From Halorubrum sp. JWXQ-INN 858 (GTDB lineage Archaea > Halobacteriota > Halobacteria > Halobacteriales > Haloferacaceae), in the NCBI RefSeq assembly GCF_009806985.1, contig NZ_WUAX01000001.1, positions 1 to 64,000 of the forward strand: a stretch of 64,000 nt of DNA. Reading direction: 5' to 3'. Position 1 is the stretch's first letter; the number at the start of each line of letters is the position of its first letter. The notes beneath the pieces were generated by a model. That model did no database searches, was not told the origin of the DNA, and saw nothing but the letters and a program-made list of their open reading frames with translations. This document shows positions 40,778-49,944 of the stretch, piece by piece. The translations under genes and the position numbers were made by a program.

Positions 40778-41389
40778 CTACTCCGCGAAGTCGCGCCGCA
40801 TCGCGATCTCGAACCAGGGGCAGAGGCGGAGCTGTCGGTACAGCGCGGGGTTCTCGTGGAGGTGATCGTAGTCGACCCACAGCATCCCGCCGATCTCCTC
40901 GTCGTCGGGGTCGAGCGTCGTGTCCTCGAGGGTGACCTTCAACACCGCACAGACCTCCCACTCGACGCCCTCGTTGGGGTAGTAGCGTTTGTACTCGAAC
41001 TTGTCCGTCACGCGGACGCCGTCGTACTGGTCGGGGGCGATCCCGAGCTCCTCCTGAAGCCGCTGTTTCGTGGCGTCCTTCTGGGACTGTCCCTCGACCG
41101 GGTGGGAGGCGACGGTGCCGTCCCAGTGGCCGTCCCACAGCCGCTTGGTCGGGGCGCGCTGGGCGAGGAGGATCCGTCCCTCGGCGTCGAAGACGAGGCA
41201 GGTGAACGCGCGGTGACGGATGCCGTCGCCGGTGTGGGCGTCGAGACGGTTGACGGTGCCCTGTTCGGTGTCGTCGGGGTCGACCGCGATGACGTCCTGG
41301 AGGGCGTTCTCGTGGTCGACCGCGTCGTCGGCTGCGTCGGCGCTTCCTGACGGGTCCGCGTCGGAGGCGTCGGCGTCCTCTGTGCTCAT
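40778..41389 (-). CDS. idi: Type 1 isopentenyl-diphosphate delta-isomerase
   Basis: A 203-residue NUDIX-fold Idi-1, converting isopentenyl to dimethylallyl diphosphate for archaeal lipids and carotenoids. Metal- and catalysis-related residues are seen in LLAQRAPTKRLWDGHWDG near residue 75 and EWEVCAVLKV near 150 (the glutamate pair). The catalytic cysteine of E. coli Idi (in NSVCGHP) is replaced by alanine in GTVASHP. A TATA-like GGTAATAAGC (41412-41421) precedes the start. It is separated from the lrp gene by 131 bp. Confidence 0.9.
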   Translation of the reverse strand: MSTEDADASDADPSGSADAADDAVDHENALQDVIAVDPDDTEQGTVNRLDAHTGDGIRHRAFTCLVFDAEGRILLAQRAPTKRLWDGHWDGTVASHPVEGQSQKDATKQRLQEELGIAPDQYDGVRVTDKFEYKRYYPNEGVEWEVCAVLKVTLEDTTLDPDDEEIGGMLWVDYDHLHENPALYRQLRLCPWFEIAMRRDFAE

Positions 41390-41520
41390 GCGGGATACGT
41401 CGTCGACGGGGGGTAATAAGCGTTCGATACGCGACCGTCGACGGTCCGGTTCCGACGGCCGGTCCGGCGGTTCCGGGTCCGAAGCTTCGACGCTCCCCGT
41501 CCGGCGTGCCGAACGCTCGG

Positions 41521-41934
41521 TCAGCCGAGCCGCTCGTCGAGGATGAGCCGCGTCTTCGTCGACTTCACCTCGTCCATCTCCCGCGCCTGCGTGATCAGTT
41601 CGTTGACCGCGCGGGTGTCGACGGCGTCGACGACGAGGACCACGTCGTCCTCGCCGGACACCTGCCAGACGAAGTCCACCTCCTCCCACTCGACCATCCG
41701 ATCGCCGACCGCCGCGGTGTTGACGTTCATCTCCACGGAGATCTCGATCATCGCCTTCACGTTCCCCGTGCGCGTCGTCACCGTGAATCGCTCGATGACA
41801 CCCTCATCGGTCATCCGGTCGACGCGATTGCGGACCGTCCCCTCCGAGGTGCCGACGCGGTCGGCGATCTCGGTGTAGGGGGTCCGGGCGTCCCGCCGGA
41901 GGATCGAAAGGATGCGGCGATCGAGGTCGTCCAT
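41521..41934 (-). CDS. Lrp/AsnC family transcriptional regulator
   Basis: A 137-residue Lrp/AsnC regulator. Residues 1-60 form the winged helix (DDLDRRILSILRRDARTPYTEIADRVGTSEGTVRNRVDRM), the rest the RAM effector domain (VDFVWQVSGEDDVVLVVDAVD). Members sense amino acids or related ligands. A 19-bp inverted repeat at 41974-41992 overlaps its presumed promoter, and a 15-bp sequence there recurs in the carA promoter, so autoregulation and control of carbamoyl-phosphate synthesis are plausible. Confidence 0.93.
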   Translation of the reverse strand: MDDLDRRILSILRRDARTPYTEIADRVGTSEGTVRNRVDRMTDEGVIERFTVTTRTGNVKAMIEISVEMNVNTAAVGDRMVEWEEVDFVWQVSGEDDVVLVVDAVDTRAVNELITQAREMDEVKSTKTRLILDERLG

Positions 41935-41973
41935 ACCGACGGATGCCGCTCCGACGACTTACCGGTTGCGAAT

Positions 41974-41992
41974 ATCGTAGCGTCGCTACGAT
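41974..41992. promoter_or_regulatory. Predicted Lrp operator at its own promoter
   Basis: ATCGTAGCGTCGCTACGAT, a 19-bp inverted repeat with a one-base centre, 40-58 nt upstream of the lrp ATG. Its left flank (CGAATATCGTAGCGT, 41969-41983) is identical to 15 bases upstream of carA. Confidence 0.65.
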
Positions 41993-42095
41993 CCGCGTCG
42001 TGATCGACGTGTCTCGGTCCGAGATCCGCAACCCGTTCGCGACGCGGATCGGAGACGGTGCGCGGCGATCGCGCCTACCGACCGCTCCGTCCCGG

Positions 42096-43418
42096 TCAGA
42101 ACGGCCAGTCGCCGGCGACGCGCATCGGGGTTTCGAGGTCGTTCGCGCGGAGCTCCTCGGCGATCCCGTCGGGGTCGCGCGACGCGATCCGGTCGCCGTT
42201 GGCGAGGTGTTCGACCAGGCGGGTCACGTGGATCCCGTGTTCGCGGATCGCGCGCGGGTCCGTCTTGTCGAGCGTGTCGGCGAACGTGTGGCCGAAGCCC
42301 CGCCCGTCGCCGGTGTCGGATTGGATCTGGACGCCGGGGACGCCCCGCTGGACGAAGGGCCAGTGGTCGCTGTGGGTGTTGACGCCGGGGACGATCTGGA
42401 CCGGGTGTCTGAGCGACCCAACGACGGATTCGGCGGCGTCGCGCATGCCGGGGAACCCGCAGGTCTTCGCTATCAGGTCGCGTGCGCGCCCCGCGCCGTC
42501 GCAGTTGACGACCGCGACGACGTCATCGAGGTCGTGTGCCGCCGCGTAGCGCTCGGAGCCGATGAGGCCGAGCTCCTCGGAGCCGAACCCGATCAGCGTG
42601 ACCCGCCGATCGAGCTCGTCCTCCCGCTCGGCCAGCGCGCGGGCGACCTCGCTCAACACCGCCGTGCCGGAGGCGTTGTCGAGCGCCCCCTCGGAGATGT
42701 CGTGGCCGTCGACGTGGGCACAGACGATGACCTCCTCGTCGGTGTCGGGGCCGAGCGTCCCGACGGTGTTGCGCGACTCGCCGTCGCTCACCGTGACGTC
42801 GATCGAGACGTCGCCCGTCACGGTTCCCTCGCCGGCGTACATGGCGATCCGCTCGCCGGCCTCCTTGCTCACGCCGATCGCGGGGAGCGGCCCCATCACC
42901 TCGTCGGAGCCGCCGAGCGACCCGGTCGGGGGGAGACAGCCGGGGACGTGGTTCTGGAAGACGAACGCCTCCGCACCGCCCTCGTACGCGCGGTAGTACT
43001 TCTCACGCCGGTGCATCCAGCGGTCGTGGTGTTTCGGCACGTCCGAGCGCGCGACGACGATCTTCCCCTCCAGGTCGGCCCCCTCGAAGTCGTCGACCAA
43101 CCCGTAGCCGAGGTGAACGATCTCGCCGGAGGCCTCGCCCGCCGGGCTTCCCGGCAGCGCGATGGCGTCGAACGACCGGTCCGTCGGTGCCGACAGCGAC
43201 AGGCCGGCGTCGCCGCGTTCCCACTTCGGGATGTCGAACGGCTCCTCGTGGACGTCGCGGACGCCCACCGACTCGAACGTCTCCGCGACGCGCTCGTGAC
43301 CCCGGCGTTCGCCGTCGCTCGCTCCGAGCCGGTTCCCGATCTCCGCTAAGTCGTACAACAGTTCCCAGCCGACGTCGGACGTAAACGTCCGTCCGATCCA
43401 CTCGACGTCTTCGGACAT
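42096..43418 (-). CDS. M28 family metallopeptidase
   Basis: A 440-residue zinc aminopeptidase-like protein. The zinc-ligand motifs of the M28 family are visible: HVDGHDISEGALDNASG near residue 240 (His, Asp) and GFGSEELGLIGSERY near 280 (Glu-Glu). A PA domain-like insertion lies between residues 95 and 200. No signal peptide is seen, so it appears to be cytoplasmic. It probably releases amino acids from peptides. The start at 43418 is the family start. Confidence 0.9.
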   Translation of the reverse strand: MSEDVEWIGRTFTSDVGWELLYDLAEIGNRLGASDGERRGHERVAETFESVGVRDVHEEPFDIPKWERGDAGLSLSAPTDRSFDAIALPGSPAGEASGEIVHLGYGLVDDFEGADLEGKIVVARSDVPKHHDRWMHRREKYYRAYEGGAEAFVFQNHVPGCLPPTGSLGGSDEVMGPLPAIGVSKEAGERIAMYAGEGTVTGDVSIDVTVSDGESRNTVGTLGPDTDEEVIVCAHVDGHDISEGALDNASGTAVLSEVARALAEREDELDRRVTLIGFGSEELGLIGSERYAAAHDLDDVVAVVNCDGAGRARDLIAKTCGFPGMRDAAESVVGSLRHPVQIVPGVNTHSDHWPFVQRGVPGVQIQSDTGDGRGFGHTFADTLDKTDPRAIREHGIHVTRLVEHLANGDRIASRDPDGIAEELRANDLETPMRVAGDWPF

Positions 43419-43490
43419 TGGTACCACCTTCCAGTATAGACGTATAAACCCTACCGAAGCGGCTACCCGGACGGAGAATAATGGGGGGAT

Positions 43491-43814
43491 ATGAACGACA
43501 TGCCGCCGCCGTCGGAGACGGGGGACGGAGCCGACGGCGACGATCGCTCGCGCGGGCGGAACCGGAGCCGCGGACGGAAGCGAACGCTACCCGGCGAGGG
43601 GATGGCGAAGGTGTCGCTCGGGATCTCCCTGCTGCTGGCCGTCGCGGGATTCCTCTACTTCTACCTCCAAGCGGACTACGTGACCGGGGTCGGCATTGCC
43701 GTCGTCTTCGTGCTCGGCGGCCTCTGGGAGTACCGCCGTCGCCGACAGGACGCGATCGCCGCCGACAGGTACGAGACCGACGCAAACGACCGTCGAAGCC
43801 GCTATCGGCGGTGA
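43491..43814 (+). CDS. Small membrane protein, basic N-terminus
   Basis: A 107-residue protein with a long charged N-terminus (about 40 residues; GGRNRSRGRKRTL), two membrane segments (VSLGISLLLAVAGFLYFYL and GVGIAVVFVLGGLWEY) and a basic C-terminus. It overlaps by 13 bp the convergent small membrane protein gene at 43802-43996. No family recognised. Confidence 0.6.
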   Translation: MNDMPPPSETGDGADGDDRSRGRNRSRGRKRTLPGEGMAKVSLGISLLLAVAGFLYFYLQADYVTGVGIAVVFVLGGLWEYRRRRQDAIAADRYETDANDRRSRYRR

Positions 43815-43996
43815 GCGGCGGCCGAACGGCGCTCGAGGAGGACGAAGCTCCCGATACCGACGGTCACCGCGAGTCCCCCGAGGATGATCACGTTCCCCGG
43901 CAGATACCCCTCGACCCCGACCGCGTACATGAGGACGCCCAGCGGGATCAACGTGGACCCGCCGAACACCGCCAGCTGCGGCACGCTCCGTGTCAT
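43802..43996 (-). CDS. Small membrane protein, two predicted segments
   Basis: A 64-residue hydrophobic protein with two membrane segments (about 7-27 and 34-52), convergent with and overlapping the preceding gene. Function unknown. Confidence 0.6.
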   Translation of the reverse strand: MTRSVPQLAVFGGSTLIPLGVLMYAVGVEGYLPGNVIILGGLAVTVGIGSFVLLERRSAAAHRR

Positions 43997-44117
43997 GTGT
44001 GATCAACGGTCGAAGACGTATTAACTCGTCCCCCCGGTCGCGGCCGGCGACGACGGACCGCGGTCGTCGCCCAACGCGAACGACACCGCTAACACCCGTC
44101 GGCCGCGACACGCACGC

Positions 44118-45638
44118 ATGACAGACGACTTCGACTTCGATTCCCTCGTCGACGCGGTCGATCGCTTCGCCGATCGAGTCGACCGCCGCGAGGAGGTCGC
44201 GTACGCGGAGATCGGCGGCCGAACGCGGACGGGCGCCCGTGTCGTGGTGACCGGCGACGGCTCGGTCAGGTCGGCCACGCCGCTGTCGGGGCTCGTCCTC
44301 GGCTGCCGGGTGTTCGCCCACGGACACGCCGACTATCGGGCGATCACGAGCGCGACGGCCGACGCGATGGACGACGTGCTCGACCGCGCGCTCCGGACGT
44401 GTAAACACACCGCGAACGACGACACGGCCGTCTACGATCCGGTCGCGGTCCACCGAGACGTCCACGACGGGTGGGCCGCTTCCGACGGCGGCCTCGACGC
44501 GCTTACCCCCGACGCCGTCGCCGACGAGATCGGTCCGGCGGTCACCGGCGCGCTCGACGGCGCGACCTTCGAACGGGCGCGCGTCACCTACGAAGGCGGT
44601 CGCCTCGTCGACGTCACGACGACGACGACGGGATCGACCGTCCGGACGACCCGCGACCGCGCGAGCGTCTCCGCCACGCTCGTCGGCGAGACGACGGTCA
44701 CCGACCACGTCGGCAGCTGTACCGGCCACGAGCTCCTCGAGGGGCTCCAGAGTCGGATCGAACGGCTCCGTCGCCGGGCCGAGCGGCAGTGGGCCCTCCC
44801 GGTCGCCGGCGACGCTGCCGCTCCCGCCGACCCCCCGGACGGCTCCGTGGACGCGTACCTCGGGCCGCTCGCGGCGGCGCGAGTCTTCCACGCGGTCAGT
44901 CGGTACCTGGAGGCGGACACGGCGCTCGCGGGCTCGGCCCCGTTCGCGCCCGGCGACCGCCTCGGCCCGGACGACCTGACGATCGTCGACGAGGTTGGCG
45001 CGGGCTCGTGGGGCTCAGTGGCCTACGACGCCGCCGCGCGCCCGACGAGCCCCGTTCGGCTGGTCGCCGACGGCCGCGTCCGTGGGCGGCTCCACGACGC
45101 GACGACCGCCGCCGCGTTCGATGCGACCCCCTCGGGGAACCTCGTCCGCGCCGTCTCGACGGAGGACGCGCCGCGGATCGCCGCGCGCCACCTCCGCGTC
45201 GAGCCCGGCTCCCACGGGACGGCGGCGCTCCGGGACGAGGCCGACGTCGAACTGACACGCCTCGGTGAGCCGACGTTCGAGAACGAGGCCACCCGGACGA
45301 AACGCGAGAGTCGGCGGCCGCCGTACGGGACGTACGCACGGCGCGCTGCCGAACAGACGCCGGACGCGTTCGCCGACGAGCCGACCGATCAGCTCCTTCG
45401 CTTCCCGGTCGAGGACGGCGTCGTCCTCGCGGGCGGCGACCGTGTCGCGCGTTTCGAGGGACGTGACCTCCTCGTCGACCCGACCGCGCTCGCCGACGCG
45501 CTTCTCGGTTCCCGGACCGACACGCTCACCGGCACCACGGAGAAACACGGGTCGCGCCTCCCGCTGACGGCCACGGCCCCGGAGACGCGGCTGGACGGCG
45601 TCGAACTGGGCGGCGGCGAACCGAACGGGTCGAACTGA
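44118..45638 (+). CDS. TldD/PmbA-like protein lacking the metalloprotease motif
   Basis: A 506-residue protein with the two-domain TldD/PmbA fold. In TldD the HEXXXH motif marks the metal site; here the corresponding LGPLAAARVFHAVSRYLEAD stretch has no such motif, as in TldE/PmbA subunits. TldD/TldE pairs mature microcin- and gyrase-inhibitor-type peptides. A TldD partner with HEXXXH is not visible within the window, so this may be an orphan or paired with a distant gene. Confidence 0.75.
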   Translation: MTDDFDFDSLVDAVDRFADRVDRREEVAYAEIGGRTRTGARVVVTGDGSVRSATPLSGLVLGCRVFAHGHADYRAITSATADAMDDVLDRALRTCKHTANDDTAVYDPVAVHRDVHDGWAASDGGLDALTPDAVADEIGPAVTGALDGATFERARVTYEGGRLVDVTTTTTGSTVRTTRDRASVSATLVGETTVTDHVGSCTGHELLEGLQSRIERLRRRAERQWALPVAGDAAAPADPPDGSVDAYLGPLAAARVFHAVSRYLEADTALAGSAPFAPGDRLGPDDLTIVDEVGAGSWGSVAYDAAARPTSPVRLVADGRVRGRLHDATTAAAFDATPSGNLVRAVSTEDAPRIAARHLRVEPGSHGTAALRDEADVELTRLGEPTFENEATRTKRESRRPPYGTYARRAAEQTPDAFADEPTDQLLRFPVEDGVVLAGGDRVARFEGRDLLVDPTALADALLGSRTDTLTGTTEKHGSRLPLTATAPETRLDGVELGGGEPNGSN

Positions 45639-45766
45639 ACCGAGATCACGAAACGGATCGACCGGCGAACGGTCGTCCGTCGTCCGACGCCGCACCGGCG
45701 ACGCCTCTCAGGGTCATTTAAAAAACGGTCGGAAAGCGATCGATGGGGCGCGTCCCCGAGCCGCAC

Positions 45767-46879
45767 TCAGTCGTCGGCGGTTGCGGGGTCGTCGGCGGTG
45801 TCGCTCGCGCCGGGGACCTCCGCGTAGGGGTCGTACCCCTCCGCGCTCTCGTAGAGGTGACAGCCGATGCCGCGGTCCCCTTCGACGTCAGATTTGGTCT
45901 CCAACGGCGGTGAGACCGTGTCACAGACGTCGCCGATGTACTCCTGACACCGGTCCTTGAACCGGCAGCCGGTGGGGACGTCGACGGCGTCGCCGACCTC
46001 GCCCTGGAGCTCGACGCGCTCGCGTCCGAGGTTCGGGTCGGGAACCGGGACGGCGTTGACGAGCGCCTTCGTGTACGGGTGTTTCGGGTTCTCGATGATC
46101 TCGTCGGTCGGGCCGTACTCGACGATGCGGCCGAGGTACATGATCGCGAGCTTGTCGCACATGTGCCGCAGCAGCGAGAGGTCGTGGCTGATGTAGACGA
46201 CCGAGAGCCCGTACTCCTCGTTCATCCGTTCGAGCAGCTGCAGGACGCCGGCCCGGAGGCTGACGTCGAGCATCGACACCGGCTCGTCGGCGACGATGAA
46301 GTCGGGGTCGAGCACCAGCGCCCGCGCGATGGCGACCCGCTGTCGCTGTCCGCCCGAGAGCTCGTGGGGATAGCTGTCGAAGAACTTCTCGGCGGGCGTC
46401 AGCCCCGCGAACTCGAGCGACCGCGCCACGCGCGCGGTCTTGTTCCCGATCTCGTGGATCTGTAGCGGCTCGACGAGCGTGTCGTACACCGTCCGCTTTG
46501 GGTTGAGCGACTCGAACGGGTCCTGGAAGATCATCTGGGCGCTTCGTCGGAACGCCTTCAGCTCAGGGCCCTCCAGGTTGGTGACGTTCTCCCCCTTGTA
46601 GTGGACGGTCCCGCCCGTCGGTTCGTACAGCTTCGCGAGGGTCATCCCCGTCGTCGTCTTCCCACAGCCGGACTCGCCGGCGAGTCCGAGGGTTTCGCCC
46701 TCCTCCAGCTCGAAGCTCACGCCGTCGACCGCGTGGACGTAGTCCGGGTCGTCGCCGCGTAGCTTGTTCGTGATCGCGCTGACGAGCCCCGTGTCGACCG
46801 GGAAGAACTTCTCCATCTCCTCGACGCGCAACAGCGGCTCGTCGCTGTCGTCGTCGCCGAGGGTGACGCGGTCACTCAT
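45767..46879 (-). CDS. Peptide/nickel ABC transporter ATP-binding protein (DppF-type)
   Basis: A 370-residue ABC ATPase of the oligopeptide/nickel class. Walker [10 protein letters not shown] (residues 70-78), the signature LSGGQRQR near 175 and Walker B FIVADEP near 200. The C-terminal cysteine-containing extension (GCRFKDRC, then [12 protein letters not shown]) is the oligopeptide-specific domain. Last gene of the five-gene operon; it overlaps the preceding gene by four bases (ATGA). Confidence 0.94.
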   Translation of the reverse strand: MSDRVTLGDDDSDEPLLRVEEMEKFFPVDTGLVSAITNKLRGDDPDYVHAVDGVSFELEEGETLGLAGESGCGKTTTGMTLAKLYEPTGGTVHYKGENVTNLEGPELKAFRRSAQMIFQDPFESLNPKRTVYDTLVEPLQIHEIGNKTARVARSLEFAGLTPAEKFFDSYPHELSGGQRQRVAIARALVLDPDFIVADEPVSMLDVSLRAGVLQLLERMNEEYGLSVVYISHDLSLLRHMCDKLAIMYLGRIVEYGPTDEIIENPKHPYTKALVNAVPVPDPNLGRERVELQGEVGDAVDVPTGCRFKDRCQEYIGDVCDTVSPPLETKSDVEGDRGIGCHLYESAEGYDPYAEVPGASDTADDPATADD

Positions 46880-47913
46880 TGGGACACCTCACGGGCCGCC
46901 TTCGTCTCCTCCCACGTCGCGCGCTCGTCCGCTCGGTCGCGGAACCCGCCGTCGATCTGGTCGACGTGGTGACAGAACGTCCGGAGGTCGTCGGCGTGGT
47001 CCGTCACTTCCGGCGGGTCCTCGCTGTAGCAGACGTCCGTCGCGAGCGGACACCGGTCCGCGAAGCGACAGCCCGTCGGCGGATCGACGAGCTCCGGCGG
47101 GTGGCCGGGGATGCTCACGAGGTCCTGGTTCGGCTTCCGGATGTTGGGGAACGCGCCCTTCAGACCGACCGAGTACGGGTGATACGGCTTGTCGAAGATG
47201 GTCGACGCCGGCCCCTCCTCGGCGACCTTGCCCGCGTACATCACGACGACGCGGTCACACGTCTCGGCGACGACGCTCACGTCGTGGGTGATGATCATCA
47301 TCGACGAGTTGATCTCGTCTTGCAGCGCCGAGATCCGCTTGAGGATCTGGTCCTGCATGATGACGTCGAGCGCCGTCGTCGGCTCGTCCGCGAGGATGAG
47401 CGCCGGGTCGAGCGACAGCGCCATCGCGATCATCGCACGCTGGCGCATCCCTCCCGAGAACTGGTGGGGGTAATCGTCGGCGCGGTCTGGGTCGAGCCCG
47501 ACGAGCTCGAACAGCTCGTCGACCCGTTCGTTCGCCTCCTTCTTCGACATCTTCCGGTGGGTGAAGATCGACTCCAGGATCTGTTCACGCACCGTGTAGA
47601 CGGGGTCGAGCGCGTTCATCGCGGACTGGGGGATCATGGAGATCTCGTCCCACATGATCCGCCGCCGTTCGGCCCCGGTCAGCTCGGTGAGGTCCTCTCC
47701 CTTGAACCGGATCTCGCCGCCGGCGACGTAGCCGTTCTCCTCGAGGATCCCGAGGATCGCGTCGGCGAGCGTCGTCTTCCCGCAGCCGGACTCGCCGACG
47801 ATGCCGAGGTTCTCCCCCTCGTCGATCGAGAAGGAGACGCCGTCGACCGCCTGAACGGGTCCCGCGCTTGTTTCGTAGTGAATCCGTAGATCGTTTACTT
47901 CCAGTAGGGTCAT
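46876..47913 (-). CDS. Peptide/nickel ABC transporter ATP-binding protein (DppD-type)
   Basis: A 345-residue ABC ATPase partner of the preceding entry. Walker [10 protein letters not shown] (residues 38-46), signature FSGGMRQR near 155, Walker B LILADEP near 180. The cysteine-rich oligopeptide C-terminal domain is present (GCRFADRCPLATDVC). It starts right after the end of the DppC-type permease gene. Confidence 0.94.
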   Translation of the reverse strand: MTLLEVNDLRIHYETSAGPVQAVDGVSFSIDEGENLGIVGESGCGKTTLADAILGILEENGYVAGGEIRFKGEDLTELTGAERRRIMWDEISMIPQSAMNALDPVYTVREQILESIFTHRKMSKKEANERVDELFELVGLDPDRADDYPHQFSGGMRQRAMIAMALSLDPALILADEPTTALDVIMQDQILKRISALQDEINSSMMIITHDVSVVAETCDRVVVMYAGKVAEEGPASTIFDKPYHPYSVGLKGAFPNIRKPNQDLVSIPGHPPELVDPPTGCRFADRCPLATDVCYSEDPPEVTDHADDLRTFCHHVDQIDGGFRDRADERATWEETKAAREVSQ

Positions 47914-48903
47914 TCAGTGCCTCTTGCGGAGTTTCGGGTTGGTGATCTCCTCGTAGCCGCGGCCGATAAGGAAGCCGCTGATGACGACGAGTGCGATACA
48001 GATCCCCGGCGGTACGAACCACCACCACGTGCCGAAGCTCATGGCGTTGTACGTGTGGGCGCTCTGTAGCATCGTGCCCCACGACACCTGGCTGGGGTCG
48101 CCGAGCCCGAGGAACGAGACGCCCGCCTCGGTCAGGATCCCCCAGCCGATCGCGAACGCCGCGTACAGGAACGTCAGGGGAAGCACGTTCGGGGCGATGT
48201 GTCTGGAGATGATCCGCCAGTCGCTCGCGCCGGCCACGCGGGCCGACTGGACGAAGGGGCGCTCGCGGAGCGAGAGCACCTGCGACCGGATGACCCGGGC
48301 CGACGAGCGCCACTGCAGCAGACAGACCGCGATGATGACGTTGAAGAAGTTCGGTCCGAGGTACGCGACCATGAGGATCACGGTCGGCAACAGCGGGAGA
48401 CCGTACGCGATGTCGACGATCCGCATCAACACGTCGTCGGTCCGGCCGCCGTAGTAGCCGGCCGTGAGCGCGACCATCGTCCCGACGGTCGCCGTGATCA
48501 CCGCGGCCGCGAAGCCGACGATGAGCGCGGGGCGCGTCCCGAAGATCAGCTGGCTGAAGATGTCGTACCCCTCCGCAGTCGTCCCGAGGAGGTGACCACC
48601 CTCGCCGCCGAGCCAAAAGGGCTCGAACCACTGCGAGATGAGGATCCCGTCGGCGCCGTACTGTCGCTCCAGCGGGTCGTGGGGCGCGATCAGCGGCGCG
48701 ATCACCGCGATCACCGCGAAGAAGGCGATCGTGACGATCCCGAACACGACGAGCGCGTCCTGCTTGAGCAGCCCCCACTGCTCGGCGAGCGTCTCGCGCC
48801 ACAGTTCGTACGTGCGCTGTAGCTTGGTGCGGTCGTCGCCGATGTCCGCGTACTCCTCCAGGTCGCTGAAGATCGATTCTCCGGGTTCGTCTTTCACTCC
48901 CAT
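47914..48903 (-). CDS. Peptide/nickel ABC transporter permease (DppC-type)
   Basis: A 329-residue permease with a cytoplasmic N-terminus of about 35 residues and about six membrane segments; the EAA-like loop SDWRIISRHIAPNVLPL contacts the ATPase. It touches the DppD-type gene with no gap, suggesting translational coupling. Confidence 0.92.
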   Translation of the reverse strand: MGVKDEPGESIFSDLEEYADIGDDRTKLQRTYELWRETLAEQWGLLKQDALVVFGIVTIAFFAVIAVIAPLIAPHDPLERQYGADGILISQWFEPFWLGGEGGHLLGTTAEGYDIFSQLIFGTRPALIVGFAAAVITATVGTMVALTAGYYGGRTDDVLMRIVDIAYGLPLLPTVILMVAYLGPNFFNVIIAVCLLQWRSSARVIRSQVLSLRERPFVQSARVAGASDWRIISRHIAPNVLPLTFLYAAFAIGWGILTEAGVSFLGLGDPSQVSWGTMLQSAHTYNAMSFGTWWWFVPPGICIALVVISGFLIGRGYEEITNPKLRKRH

Positions 48904-48918
48904 CTGTGTGCCTCCGAT

Positions 48919-49896
48919 TCAGTCATACGTCACCCGTGGGTCGAGATAGCCGTACGCCAGGTCCGCGATGAAGTTCATCGTGATCACGAACCCGGCGAGC
49001 ATGATGAACGCGCCCTGCGCGACCGGGAAGTCGCGTCGGATGACCGACCGGACCATCTCGCGGCCGAGGCCGGGCCACCCGAACACCGTCTCGATGAGGA
49101 CGGAGCCGCCGACGGCGAAGCCGAGCGACACCGCCGCCGCCGTGACGATCGGCAAGAACGCGTTGCGTGCGGCGTGTTTGAAAAGCACTGTGCGTCGCTT
49201 GAGTCCCTTCGCCTCACAGACGTCGATGAACTCCTCGCCGAGGATCTCCAGCATGCTGTTCCGCATCAACAACAGCGGATAGCCCATCGCGTAGAAGGCG
49301 AGACACGCCGCTGGGGCGATGAGATGCCAGAAGAAGTCGAGCGAGAACACCATCGCGAGGAAGCTGTCCGGGCTGGCCCCGGGCGAACGCATCCCCGCCA
49401 TGGGGATGACCCCGAGGTACGCGCCGAACACCCACAGCACGAGGATCCCGACCCAGAAGGTCGGCATGCTCCGCTGGACGAGCGCGAGGACGATACCGCC
49501 CTTCTCGAACTTCGTTCCCCGGCTCGCGCCGACGAAGACCCCGAGGATCACGCCCGCCGTGTACGCCATCGTGAACGCGGCGAGCATCAGGATGAGCGTG
49601 TTCGGCAGCAGGCGGAAGATCACGTCCTGAACCGGCTCACTCGTGTGGAACGACCGACCGAAATCGAGGAAGACGGCGTTAGTCAGGAACGAAATGTACT
49701 GTTCGTGCATCGGTGCGTTGAGTCCGAAATCCTCGACGATCTGACGGCGAGCCTCGGCGTCCATCCCCGGCGAGAGGATATAGGACGTCGGGTCGCCCGG
49801 CATCAGTCGGAAGATAACGAAAAGCATGGTCCCGACTGCCCAAAGCGTGAGGACGAGCTGGAACACCCGACGGATCGCGAATTCTAGTTTACCCAT
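48919..49896 (-). CDS. Peptide/nickel ABC transporter permease (DppB-type)
   Basis: A 325-residue permease with about six membrane segments. The N-terminus FAIRRVFQLVLTLWAVGTMLFVI is typical of DppB-type proteins, with the R-P-G-D-P motif FRLMPGDPTSYIL. The EAA-like loop is EAKGLKRRTVLFKHAARNAF. It follows the solute-binding protein gene in the operon with 48 bp between. Confidence 0.92.
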   Translation of the reverse strand: MGKLEFAIRRVFQLVLTLWAVGTMLFVIFRLMPGDPTSYILSPGMDAEARRQIVEDFGLNAPMHEQYISFLTNAVFLDFGRSFHTSEPVQDVIFRLLPNTLILMLAAFTMAYTAGVILGVFVGASRGTKFEKGGIVLALVQRSMPTFWVGILVLWVFGAYLGVIPMAGMRSPGASPDSFLAMVFSLDFFWHLIAPAACLAFYAMGYPLLLMRNSMLEILGEEFIDVCEAKGLKRRTVLFKHAARNAFLPIVTAAAVSLGFAVGGSVLIETVFGWPGLGREMVRSVIRRDFPVAQGAFIMLAGFVITMNFIADLAYGYLDPRVTYD

Positions 49897-49944
49897 GTGT
49901 TTCGAAAGTCAACGGTTGAAAGGCGGTACACCTGTGTCAGTCGA

